Below are positions 1-6,865 of a stretch of DNA of 13,438 nt, one piece after another (the first letter of the stretch is position 1; each line of letters begins with the position of its first letter). A program made the translations under genes and the position numbers. The notes under the pieces are model-generated. The model did not search any database. It was not told where the DNA came from and was given only the letters and a program-made list of their open reading frames with translations. Source of the stretch: an uncultured bacterium (lineage in GTDB: Bacteria; Bacteroidota; Ignavibacteria; Kapaibacteriales; UBA2268); NCBI GenBank assembly GCA_937875295.1, contig CALLXS010000044.1:1-13438 (forward strand). Direction: 5' to 3'.

Positions 1-1
1 G

Positions 2-1024
2 GAATTTGAAGATATTCCTGATACATTAACCCCAATGGTAGAGAGCAAAATTAATAATAATATCATAAATGCAATTGCTAGAGACGATAGAATTAATGAT
101 GCTGGAATAAAAAGAATCGAAGGTCAATTTCTAGAAAATTTGATTCTTAATTTACCTAGGTATGACGAAGGTACAGCACAAGTACAATTTACAATTACTC
201 CGGCTAATCCAAGTGTTGATGCAAAAGGGATTATTAATATTTCCGATGCTGCCGCAAATTTAACTACTTACTCAGTTTGTTATTATTACGATACACAAAG
301 AGATAAATATATTCTAATTTTCCAAGAAGGCGAAATCCCTGAATGCAAACCAAAACCAGCTCTTCAAATAGGAGCATTGGTAGGAGTAAATAGGAATTTC
401 ACCCTTATAGATAAAAATACATTTTATCAAAATAATAATGGTGAATTTAGAGATAATAAATTGCTTAATAAAACAATTGGTTTTTATATTGGTAAGCAAT
501 TCTTTAATCAATGGACATTTTCTGCTACTTTAGCTTATACTAATTATAATGGGTTTTCAGAAATTAACGGTAATATTGATAGTATCAGAAATATATATAC
601 AAATAGATTAAATGCTCATCAAAATTCGAAATTATTATATATCAAAGGTGACTTTATTGAATTAAATGCAAGAGCAGAATATCATTGGAAATATAGAATA
701 TATGGATTGTTGGGTTTAAGTGCACAATTTTCTCCAAATATTAAATTGGAAGTACTTGATAATATTATTAAACCTGAAGATTTTGTATTTAGCGAAAATA
801 ATCAACGCACAAAGAAAGATTATAATCCTAAATTTGATGAATCTAATGTAAATAAATTATCTTTTGGTACTCTTCTAGGAGTGGGTTATAATTATTCGCT
901 TGGAAGAGGCTTCACTTTATTTGGAGAGTTTAGCACACGACTACCGATTAACTCAATGCTTTCTTCTGAAGCTTGGAGAATATTTAGATTAAATCTTAAT
1001 ATTGGACTAAAGTATAATATTTAA
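2..1024 (+). CDS. Outer-membrane beta-barrel protein, 5' end cut by window edge
   Basis: The reading frame is open to the left edge: the 11 codons before the first ATG (base 35) contain no stop. The true start is therefore probably outside the window, and the visible part is at least 340 residues. From about residue 110 after that ATG the protein alternates polar and hydrophobic/aromatic residues in short runs, such as IGFYIGKQFFNQWTFSATLAYT. It ends in a strand-like LNLNIGLKYNI, as in porin-like barrels of about eight strands. The first 100 or so visible residues form a separate soluble-looking region with one CYYY segment that I cannot assign to a family. Predicted location is the outer membrane. 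The fold call rests on amphipathic pattern rather than on a family motif, and the specific function is unknown. A structured convergent terminator follows it. Confidence 0.6.
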   Translation, partial: EFEDIPDTLTPMVESKINNNIINAIARDDRINDAGIKRIEGQFLENLILNLPRYDEGTAQVQFTITPANPSVDAKGIINISDAAANLTTYSVCYYYDTQRDKYILIFQEGEIPECKPKPALQIGALVGVNRNFTLIDKNTFYQNNNGEFRDNKLLNKTIGFYIGKQFFNQWTFSATLAYTNYNGFSEINGNIDSIRNIYTNRLNAHQNSKLLYIKGDFIELNARAEYHWKYRIYGLLGLSAQFSPNIKLEVLDNIIKPEDFVFSENNQRTKKDYNPKFDESNVNKLSFGTLLGVGYNYSLGRGFTLFGEFSTRLPINSMLSSEAWRIFRLNLNIGLKYNI

Positions 1025-1042
1025 TAATAATTAATAAAGATT

Positions 1043-1160
1043 AAGTAATTAGAAAAAAAGACAGAGATATTTCAAAAATCGCAGATGCTGTAAATTACAA
1101 TGAATTTTATGCACTCTTCTGCCAATAAATCTGTCTAGTTTTTTCTAAATTTAATTACTT
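1043..1160. terminator. Bidirectional terminator-like nested inverted repeat between the barrel gene and lnt
   Basis: An outer inverted repeat pairs AAGTAATT (1043-1050) with AATTACTT (1153-1160). Inside it GACAGA (1060-1065) pairs with TCTGTC (1130-1135). Both copies are followed by a T-run in the outward direction: TTTTTT at 1139-1144 on the plus strand, and the complement of the A-run 1052-1059 on the minus strand. Further inside are GCAGA (1081-1085) with TCTGC (1118-1122) and the palindrome TGTAAATTACA (1089-1099). The two flanking genes converge here, so a shared terminator is the simplest reading, although the loop is unusually long. The outer right arm overlaps the lnt stop codon. Confidence 0.45.
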
Positions 1161-2783
1161 TTTTTTATTGAATATATTAAGGGATATGAAATAAATCAGA
1201 ATTAATATACTTAAATAAGGGAATATATCTCCAATAGACGAATAAATCGTAATATAATTGACTGCTGGAATATCTTCTATTGTTCCAGTATCGCAGTATG
1301 GTTTAGCTTGTTTAATAATTGTTCCCGTTGGGTTAATAAAACCTGAAATCCCAGAATTTGAGCAACGTGCTATAAATCTTTTATTCTCAATTGCCCTCAT
1401 TTGAGCAATTGCAAAATGCTGAGCTGGACCAAAAGTATATTTGAACCAAGCATCGTTAGTAATAATAGTAAATATTTCTGCACCATTTTTTGCAAATTTC
1501 CTTACAAAATTTGGTTGCGTAGATTCAATACAAATAATTGAAGGTATAGAAAAACTTTCATTTTCTCCCAAATGACACTTTAGATTCGATTGATTCCAAC
1601 CTAATCCCCAATTAGAAATACCTACATCCCAGCCTATAAAATCTTGAGCAAAGGAGAATATTTCTACATAAGGTAATCTTTCGGAAAATGGAGTAAGTAT
1701 CATTTTTCTATAAATTTGTATAGTATCATTGTATTTATTTGGAGAAATCAATATAGAACTATTATATGATTGATAAAATATATCTTCATTTCCATATTTC
1801 TTTGCTGTAACGGGGGCAGAATCAATTGAATCATAGAAAAATATTTCAGAGAACCCGGTGATGATAGAAATATTATTTTTGTCTACCCAATTTTGCAGTT
1901 GAGGTACATTATAAGGCTTGCTATTCATTTCTGGGTTTGAATATGTTATTGAAGTTTCGCTCCAAAGCGCTAAATCATATTTGTTGTTGGCTTCTAATAA
2001 TGAGTCTTGCACCTTAATATGTTTATTAATATTATCGTAAGTACTCATAGACCATTTATCCCATGGGTCAATATCAGGTTGAATAATTGCAATTTTTAAT
2101 TTTTTGGCAGAAGAATAATTTTCAAATTCATTAAGTTTAAAAGCGGAATAAACAAGTGGAACAGTAATTAATAGAAGTAACAATAAGATATTTTTCTTTA
2201 CTGAATTTATGTTTAGAAAACTTTTAATTCTAAAATCATTTTCTACGAATTGAATAATTAATTTATAAATAAATACATTGATGTATAAAATAAATAAACC
2301 TAAAAGCCAAACGCCTCCGATATCTGCAATTTGATTCCAGTAGAAATTATTTGTTTGAGTATATCCTGCAGCTATCCATGGGAATGCAAAATCAGTTTTA
2401 GACGTGAACCAATCATAAAAAGTCCAAATTAAAGGGAATAGAAGTAAAGCTGTATTGAAATTAAATCTTTTCCTAAAAAATTTATAGATATAAAATACAA
2501 TAAAATAGAAAAATGGGTGAAATAGAATAATTGCTATACCTGAAATCATTAAAAATGGATCTGCATTTTCTTGCCAACTGCCTACCCACCACAGAGTACC
2601 TAAATTTAGGAAAAAAGAAAAAGTATATGAAAGTCTATACCAATGTTCTGGTTTTTGCTCTAAAGCAAAAAGAATTGGAATAATAAATATGAATGCTAAA
2701 GCATTAAATGGCATTGGTGGAAATGCAAGAGCAAAAAAAACACCACCTAATGCTGAAATTAAATATAATTTAAATGTATTCAA
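1155..2783 (-). CDS. lnt: Apolipoprotein N-acyltransferase Lnt
   Basis: Lnt transfers an acyl chain from phospholipid to the N-terminal cysteine of apolipoproteins in the inner membrane, the last step of lipoprotein maturation in diderm bacteria. At 542 residues it has the usual length. The N-terminus shows the family's LAFPP motif (residues 19-23) and about seven hydrophobic membrane segments to residue 212. A nitrilase-type periplasmic domain follows (about 228-500), then a C-terminal membrane helix (about 515-537). The catalytic triad is visible as E276 (in LWSET), K360 (in IYRK) and C418 (in IICIE). E368 lies eight residues after the lysine, as in E. coli. The residue after the cysteine is Ile where many Lnt proteins have Tyr. 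The start is TTG: an in-frame stop lies at 2829-2831 and no ATG or GTG lies between. No Shine-Dalgarno is seen. It is transcribed alone, downstream of the pspA-unit terminator. Confidence 0.93.
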   Translation of the reverse strand: MNTFKLYLISALGGVFFALAFPPMPFNALAFIFIIPILFALEQKPEHWYRLSYTFSFFLNLGTLWWVGSWQENADPFLMISGIAIILFHPFFYFIVFYIYKFFRKRFNFNTALLLFPLIWTFYDWFTSKTDFAFPWIAAGYTQTNNFYWNQIADIGGVWLLGLFILYINVFIYKLIIQFVENDFRIKSFLNINSVKKNILLLLLLITVPLVYSAFKLNEFENYSSAKKLKIAIIQPDIDPWDKWSMSTYDNINKHIKVQDSLLEANNKYDLALWSETSITYSNPEMNSKPYNVPQLQNWVDKNNISIITGFSEIFFYDSIDSAPVTAKKYGNEDIFYQSYNSSILISPNKYNDTIQIYRKMILTPFSERLPYVEIFSFAQDFIGWDVGISNWGLGWNQSNLKCHLGENESFSIPSIICIESTQPNFVRKFAKNGAEIFTIITNDAWFKYTFGPAQHFAIAQMRAIENKRFIARCSNSGISGFINPTGTIIKQAKPYCDTGTIEDIPAVNYITIYSSIGDIFPYLSILILIYFISLNIFNKKK

Positions 2784-2885
2784 AGAAATAAAATCAAAAT
2801 TATAAAATGCAAAATTAAGAAGTAATTGTTGAATAACTATTAATTTTTAATGAAAAAAATAACAATATTTCAAAAATACAAATTG

Positions 2886-2921
2886 TAAAAAATTACCCTC
2901 GAAAGTACTTCTGACGAGGGT
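2886..2921 (-). terminator. Rho-independent terminator of the pspA unit
   Basis: On the minus strand ACCCTCG (complement of 2915-2921) pairs with CGAGGGT (complement of 2895-2901). This makes a GC-rich 7-bp stem with a 13-nt loop, followed directly by AATTTTTTA (complement of 2886-2894). It stands out in very AT-rich surroundings. It lies just after the stop of the YbjN-like gene and before lnt, so it separates two co-oriented minus-strand units. Confidence 0.8.
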
Positions 2922-2953
2922 GATATTTTTAATTATAAATTTAAATCAATTGA

Positions 2954-3439
2954 TTATAATTCTTGATTTAAATCGCATGCTCTCTTTCCACCATATTCTT
3001 TGACTAAAATATCATCATAATAGTCTGAAATAGTAGCTACTGCATCGACAGTATTTAGCAATTCATTCTGATTTAAATTAGCACCAGAAATTGAATGTGT
3101 GAAAATTATTGTTCCATCGAAAAGGAGACCAAAACCGCCAAAATGAAGTTCTGCATTTTTGCGTAGTAAAAATTGCATCAAATCGTTTGTGATATGTGCT
3201 CCATTTACGACATTAGCACTACATTCAATACAAGTATCATCATCTGTATATGGACGAACTACAAGCATAACTTGAGTCGAGCCACGAGAGATAGTATATG
3301 CCCCTGTATCAAAGTGTATATATTCTGGGAACTTATCCTTGATAATTTTCTCTACTTTTTCAATAGTTTCATTTATCAGAGCTTCGGGAGTCTGAATATT
3401 TGGATTCATTTCGCTTTTATTTAAAATTTCATTTTGCAT
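2954..3439 (-). CDS. YbjN-like (type III secretion chaperone-fold) protein
   Basis: This is a 161-residue soluble protein. A charged, probably unstructured head (1-20) precedes a compact alpha/beta domain. The central part resembles YbjN / T3SS-chaperone-like domain proteins: a VMLVVRPYTD strand, then NDLMQFLLRKNAELHFGGFG (residues 85-104), then a strand FDGTIIFTHSI. It ends with a helix in which TISDYYDDILV precedes a GGKR turn. Such domains are thought to bind peptides or partner proteins; no enzymatic residues are apparent. It lies 28 bases after pspA on the same strand with a terminator behind it, so it is almost certainly co-transcribed with pspA and may act with it. The start at 3439 has no clear Shine-Dalgarno; Met11 is an alternative start. 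The family call is from remembered motif patterns; function is unknown. Confidence 0.6.
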   Translation of the reverse strand: MQNEILNKSEMNPNIQTPEALINETIEKVEKIIKDKFPEYIHFDTGAYTISRGSTQVMLVVRPYTDDDTCIECSANVVNGAHITNDLMQFLLRKNAELHFGGFGLLFDGTIIFTHSISGANLNQNELLNTVDAVATISDYYDDILVKEYGGKRACDLNQEL

Positions 3440-3467
3440 TGGAATACTCTAAATTAGTTTTTAAAAA

Positions 3468-4154
3468 TTATTCTTCTGTTTTAGAAGCAGGTGGGAGCAT
3501 TCCCATTTTTTCTTTTAATTTTAATAATTCATCATCAACGTCAGCAGCATCGAGCTGTTTAAATTGGTCAGTTAAATCAGTATTTTCATCAGCTAATTGG
3601 CCATAAGCTTCAGCTTGAGATTCAAGTTGTTCAATTTTTGTCTCATATTTGTCAAATTTACTAAATGCATCGGAACCAACACCGGAGAATGTCGCTGAAA
3701 TTTGTTTTTGAGCTTTTGCAGCTTGAGATCGAGCAATAAGAGTGCTTTGGCGACTTCTTGCTTCGTCTAATTTTGATTTAAGCGAATTAAGTTGCTGTCT
3801 TAGTTTATCAGCTGTTTCGCTAGCTTGCTTATATATTGGCTCAAGGTCAGCAATATTTTTTTGAGAGATATTTTTCTTTTCAAGAGCAGATTTTGCCAAA
3901 TCTTCTCTACCTGCTTGAAGAGCTTTTACAGCTCTTTGTTCCCATTCATCAGATTCATTTTTTGCTTTTTCTAATTTTCTGCTGAGTGATTTTTCGTTAG
4001 CAATTGAATTTGCTACAGCTAAAGTAGCTTTATTAACAGATTCTTCCATTTCGATAATCATCTGTTTGAGCATTTTTTCGGGGTCTTCTGCTTTATCAAG
4101 AGCATCGTTTACATTGGATTTGAAAACGTCGGAAATCCTACTGAAAATTCCCAT
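3468..4154 (-). CDS. pspA: PspA/IM30 family membrane-stress protein
   Basis: PspA/IM30/Vipp1 proteins are ESCRT-III-like peripheral membrane proteins that assemble on the inner face of the cytoplasmic membrane and protect it during stress. The 228-residue protein begins with an amphipathic helix (MGIFSRISDVFKSNVNDAL, residues 1-19). The conserved DPEKML segment (24-29) follows, then long charged coiled-coil helices to about residue 155 and a further helical region to about 218, which matches the family layout and length. There is no signal peptide or membrane segment. The start is well supported by AAAGG about seven bases upstream of the ATG. It is the first gene of a unit with the YbjN-like gene 28 bases downstream, and it is divergent from ybaB. 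No PspF or other canonical psp partner is visible in the window. Confidence 0.9.
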   Translation of the reverse strand: MGIFSRISDVFKSNVNDALDKAEDPEKMLKQMIIEMEESVNKATLAVANSIANEKSLSRKLEKAKNESDEWEQRAVKALQAGREDLAKSALEKKNISQKNIADLEPIYKQASETADKLRQQLNSLKSKLDEARSRQSTLIARSQAAKAQKQISATFSGVGSDAFSKFDKYETKIEQLESQAEAYGQLADENTDLTDQFKQLDAADVDDELLKLKEKMGMLPPASKTEE

Positions 4155-4211
4155 TGTTTGCCTTTCAAATTATAAATATTGAATAATTAATTTTTAACTA
4201 AATCGTATATA

Positions 4212-4231
4212 TTACTTTAAAATTGAAGTAA
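4212..4231. promoter_or_regulatory. Small dyad in the pspA/ybaB divergent spacer
   Basis: TTACTT (4212-4217) and AAGTAA (4226-4231) form a perfect 6-bp inverted repeat with an 8-base spacer, midway between the divergent starts of pspA (4154) and ybaB (4301). Its position would suit an operator controlling either gene. In DNA this AT-rich a dyad of this size can arise by chance, so the call is tentative. Confidence 0.2.
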
Positions 4232-4300
4232 AATAGATTTTAAAATAGAATATATTAGATAAATAAACGTAAAAAAAAATATATTATTGGAAATAAAATT

Positions 4301-4633
4301 ATGAATTTTAATTTATCAGAAATGATGGAAAAAGCACGCAATGTGCAACAGGAAGTAGAAAAAATAAAAGCTCAATCTGCTAATATTATTGTTGTTGGTC
4401 AAGCCGGTGGAGGAATGGTTAGTGTAAAAATGAACGGTAATTACCAAGCAATGGAAGTCAAGATAAGTCCTGAATTAATACAAGAAAAAGATGCTGAAAT
4501 GATTCAAGCACTTGTAGTTGCAGCAATTAATAATGCAACTAAAGAATTAGCTGAAAAGCTAAAAGACGAGCTTTCTAAAGTATCATCTCTTTTGCCAAAT
4601 ATTCCAGGATTAGATAAATTAGGTGGCTTTTAA
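4301..4633 (+). CDS. ybaB: YbaB/EbfC family nucleoid-associated protein
   Basis: This 110-residue small DNA-binding protein has the expected family length. It shows the long N-terminal helix with the MMEKARNVQQEVEK pattern (residues 8-21), the central strand region containing GGGMVSVKMNG (36-46), and a C-terminal helix. It ends in the glycine-rich IPGLDKLGGF typical of many YbaB proteins. Family members form dimers, bind DNA non-specifically or with weak preference, and are often linked to recombination. The recR start lies two bases after its stop, the conserved ybaB-recR arrangement, so the two are co-transcribed. dnaX, which often precedes this pair, is absent: the upstream neighbour is the divergent pspA. 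Confidence 0.93.
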   Translation: MNFNLSEMMEKARNVQQEVEKIKAQSANIIVVGQAGGGMVSVKMNGNYQAMEVKISPELIQEKDAEMIQALVVAAINNATKELAEKLKDELSKVSSLLPNIPGLDKLGGF

Positions 4634-4635
4634 AA

Positions 4636-5229
4636 ATGCAATATACATCTGAGACTATTGAGGAAATGGTATCGTACTTTTCTTCATTACCAACATTAGG
4701 CAGAAAAACAGCACAAAGACTCACTTATCATTTATTAAAAAAAGATAATGATTTTGTGAATAATTTCGCAGAGACAATGAAAAAACTTAAGGAAAGGGTG
4801 CAATATTGCTCTATATGCAATAATTATACTGAACTAGATCCATGCCCAATTTGCTCTTCAGATTCAAGAAAAAAAAATATTATTTGCATAGTCGAAGAAC
4901 CTAATGATGTCCTTGCAATTGAAAAAACAAACGAATTTAAAGGATTATATCATGTATTGCACGGATTAATTAATCCATTAGATGGAATATCTCCTCAAGA
5001 TATTAAATTACAAGAATTAATACAGAGACTTAATGGTGTGGAAGAATTAATTTTTGCGCTAAATGCAAGTGTTGAAGGCGAAATAACTACTCAATATATT
5101 TCTAAACTTGTAAAACCTCTAGATATTAAATTAACCAGATTAGCACGTGGAATGCCTATTGGCGGTGAATTGGAATTTACTGACGATGCCACTATTGCAA
5201 GAGCTTTTGAATCAAGAGTAGAGATTTGA
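4636..5229 (+). CDS. recR: Recombination mediator RecR
   Basis: RecR works with RecO (and RecF) to load RecA at gaps and stalled forks. The 197-residue protein has the standard length and domain order. A helix-hairpin-helix region comes first (about 8-33, with SLPTLGRKTAQRLTYHLL). A four-cysteine zinc finger follows (C58, C61, C70, C73), then a Toprim domain (about 80-175) starting at IICIVEEPNDVLAIE. The C-terminal signature GMPIGGELEFTDDATIARAF (172-191) closes it. All key residues appear present and no truncation is seen. The ATG is two bases past the ybaB stop, without a good Shine-Dalgarno, so translational coupling to ybaB is likely. A hairpin terminator lies about 80 bases downstream. 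Confidence 0.96.
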   Translation: MQYTSETIEEMVSYFSSLPTLGRKTAQRLTYHLLKKDNDFVNNFAETMKKLKERVQYCSICNNYTELDPCPICSSDSRKKNIICIVEEPNDVLAIEKTNEFKGLYHVLHGLINPLDGISPQDIKLQELIQRLNGVEELIFALNASVEGEITTQYISKLVKPLDIKLTRLARGMPIGGELEFTDDATIARAFESRVEI

Positions 5230-5302
5230 GAGAAGTAATGTTATACTATTTTAAGAGATGTTATTATTAGGCGTAACTTATAGATCTTAAAAATATTTTT
5301 AT

Positions 5303-5343
5303 AAAAAAAATCAACCATATTTTTTTAATTATATGGTTGATTT
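5303..5343. terminator. Strong hairpin terminator between recR and the aminotransferase gene
   Basis: AAATCAACCATAT (5308-5320) and ATATGGTTGATTT (5331-5343) form a perfect 13-bp stem with a 10-base loop. On the minus strand the stem is followed by an eight-T run (complement of the A-run at 5303-5310), a good terminator for the aminotransferase gene. On the plus strand only a short T-tract (5341-5343) follows, so termination of recR transcripts is less certain. The flanking genes converge on it. Confidence 0.8.
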
Positions 5344-5366
5344 AAAAAACAACTTTCATAAACTGA

Positions 5367-6563
5367 CTATTGTTTATAAGAAGATAAGAATTCACCTATT
5401 AAATTAAATGCTTTAGTTAGTACTTCTTCTTGTGGTAATATTACAAATCTAAAATGATTTGTACCAGGTTTCTGACCAAATCCAGAACCCGGAACAGTTA
5501 TCACACCTGTAGCTCTCAATAAATCAACACTAAATTTAGTATCATCAGCGACATTTACAGTTGGCATTGCGTAAAATGCTCCTGTTGGTTTGACTAAAGA
5601 CATTTGTGGAATTTTAGATATTAAGTCATAGCTTAGATCACGTCTTTTTTCTAGAGTCTTTACTAAATTATGTACATGAGTCTGGTCTCCTTCTAAAGCA
5701 GCTGGGATAGCCCATTGAATTGGGTGATTAGCACATAATCTAGAACGTAAGATTCTATTTACTCCTTGTAATAAATCATGAAGTCTTTTTGCATCACCAC
5801 TTGCGATACCCCAACCGATTCTAAAACCAGGAGCTACATAATTTTTAGATAGACCACAGAAAGTAATCATTGGTACATCGTGATTTAATGAAGCAAAAGG
5901 TATATGCTTTTTCCCATCGAAAATTAATTTATCATAAATTTCATCAGCTAAAATAAGCAAATTATGCTCATCTGCAATTTTAATAATGCCTTCTAAAGTT
6001 TCCTTGCTTGCAAGAGATCCTGTTGGATTATTTGGGTTAATAATAATTATTGCTTTTGTTTTATCATTTATTTTTGATTTAATATCGTCTAAATCAGGTT
6101 GCCAATCGTTAGATTCATCTAAATAGTATGGGTTTGGCTCAAGTTCTAATTTGCTTTGAATTGCAGTATAAAGAGGATAACCTGGAGTAGGCATCAGAAA
6201 ATTTTCACCTCTATTTAAAAGTGAAGTAAGTACAATTTCAATAGCTTCGCTCGCACCAGTAGTTATGAAGACATCTTGAATATTTTTAATTCCTTTTTCT
6301 TCAGCTTCTTTGCGAATAGAATCAATTGCTGGCTTGATACCAGAAGATGGAGAATATCCATTTTTGTTTTCTTGCATTGCTTTATAAACAGCATCAATAA
6401 TGTGACTTGGGGTTTTATGATCATATACATTGGGATCACCAATATTAAGATATAACAATTCTTTCCCAGTTTTTGCTACTTCATCTGCAACTACGATAAT
6501 ATCTCTAATTGCATATTTGATATTATGTGTTCTATCAGCAGACATAAAATTTCGGCTTTGCAT
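5367..6563 (-). CDS. alaA: PLP-dependent class I aminotransferase, AlaA-like (alanine/pyruvate)
   Basis: This is a 398-residue fold-type I aminotransferase. Visible PLP-site residues are N179 in NPNNPTG (176-182), D207 and Y210 in LADEIYD, the Schiff-base lysine K240 in GLSKNY, R248 in GFRIGW, and the substrate-carboxylate arginine R372 in HFRFVILP. Segments such as SNDWQPDLDDI, ILADEIYDKL and SRLCANHP closely follow E. coli AlaA as I remember it. The likely reaction is therefore alanine + 2-oxoglutarate to pyruvate + glutamate in the cytoplasm. An aspartate or broad-range aminotransferase is the alternative. The ATG is preceded by AAGGA at a suitable distance (6576-6580), and a TAAATTTG promoter box lies about 55 bases upstream. 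It is a single-gene unit divergent from rex. Confidence 0.85.
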   Translation of the reverse strand: MQSRNFMSADRTHNIKYAIRDIIVVADEVAKTGKELLYLNIGDPNVYDHKTPSHIIDAVYKAMQENKNGYSPSSGIKPAIDSIRKEAEEKGIKNIQDVFITTGASEAIEIVLTSLLNRGENFLMPTPGYPLYTAIQSKLELEPNPYYLDESNDWQPDLDDIKSKINDKTKAIIIINPNNPTGSLASKETLEGIIKIADEHNLLILADEIYDKLIFDGKKHIPFASLNHDVPMITFCGLSKNYVAPGFRIGWGIASGDAKRLHDLLQGVNRILRSRLCANHPIQWAIPAALEGDQTHVHNLVKTLEKRRDLSYDLISKIPQMSLVKPTGAFYAMPTVNVADDTKFSVDLLRATGVITVPGSGFGQKPGTNHFRFVILPQEEVLTKAFNLIGEFLSSYKQ

Positions 6564-6618
6564 TTTTAAGTCCTTAATTTATAAATGATTATTTGATTTT
6601 TAAAACTTTAATAGAATA

Positions 6619-6650
6619 CAAATTTAAGATTTTTAAATATAATAAACGAA
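6619..6650 (-). promoter_or_regulatory. Bacteroidota-type promoter candidate for the aminotransferase gene
   Basis: Read on the minus strand, TTCG (complement of 6647-6650), a 20-base spacer and TAAATTTG (complement of 6619-6626) match the TTTG-N19-21-TAnnTTTG pattern known for Bacteroidota sigma-A promoters. There is one mismatch in the upstream box. The implied transcript leader is about 50 bases. Confidence 0.45.
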
Positions 6651-6760
6651 TTATTTAATATTATTTTAAAAGAAATAAATACTTACTTTAATATTATTAA
6701 TAAATATCATAATCAAAATGATAATAATTGAAGAATATTTCTCATTTTTTTTTATTGATT

Positions 6761-6794
6761 TTTGCATTCAATTCTCAAAAAATAGTTAATTTTG
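6761..6794 (+). promoter_or_regulatory. Bacteroidota-type promoter candidate for rex
   Basis: TTTG (6761-6764) is followed after 22 bases by TAATTTTG (6787-6794), a full TAnnTTTG box. The spacer is one base longer than the usual range. The implied leader to the rex start at 6866 is roughly 65 bases. Confidence 0.35.
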
Positions 6795-6865
6795 TATTAG
6801 ATAATATTTTATAGATATAATTATAACGATAAATAAATAACTATAACAAATTAATAATTTAAATT

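Larger units (their letters stand above)
6564..6865. other. 302-base AT-rich divergent spacer between the aminotransferase gene and rex
   Basis: No gene is supported here; codons in all frames are dominated by AT-rich runs and stops. It contains a minus-strand promoter candidate for the aminotransferase (6619-6650) and a plus-strand promoter candidate for rex (6761-6794). A small dyad, TATCAT (6705-6710) with ATGATA (6718-6723), lies between the two. No full Rex-type operator (TTGTGAA-spacer-TTCACAA) is seen. Confidence 0.5.

Noticed and set aside
3173..3606. Plus-strand open frames opposite pspA and the YbjN-like gene
   Set aside because: They are antisense to supported genes, and their residue composition is that expected from reversed AT-rich codons.
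4754..4771. Rex-operator-like 18-base match, TTGTGAA-TAAT-TTCGCAG, with two mismatches to the consensus
   Set aside because: It lies inside the recR coding region, far from a promoter, and the codons read naturally as RecR; a chance match is more likely.
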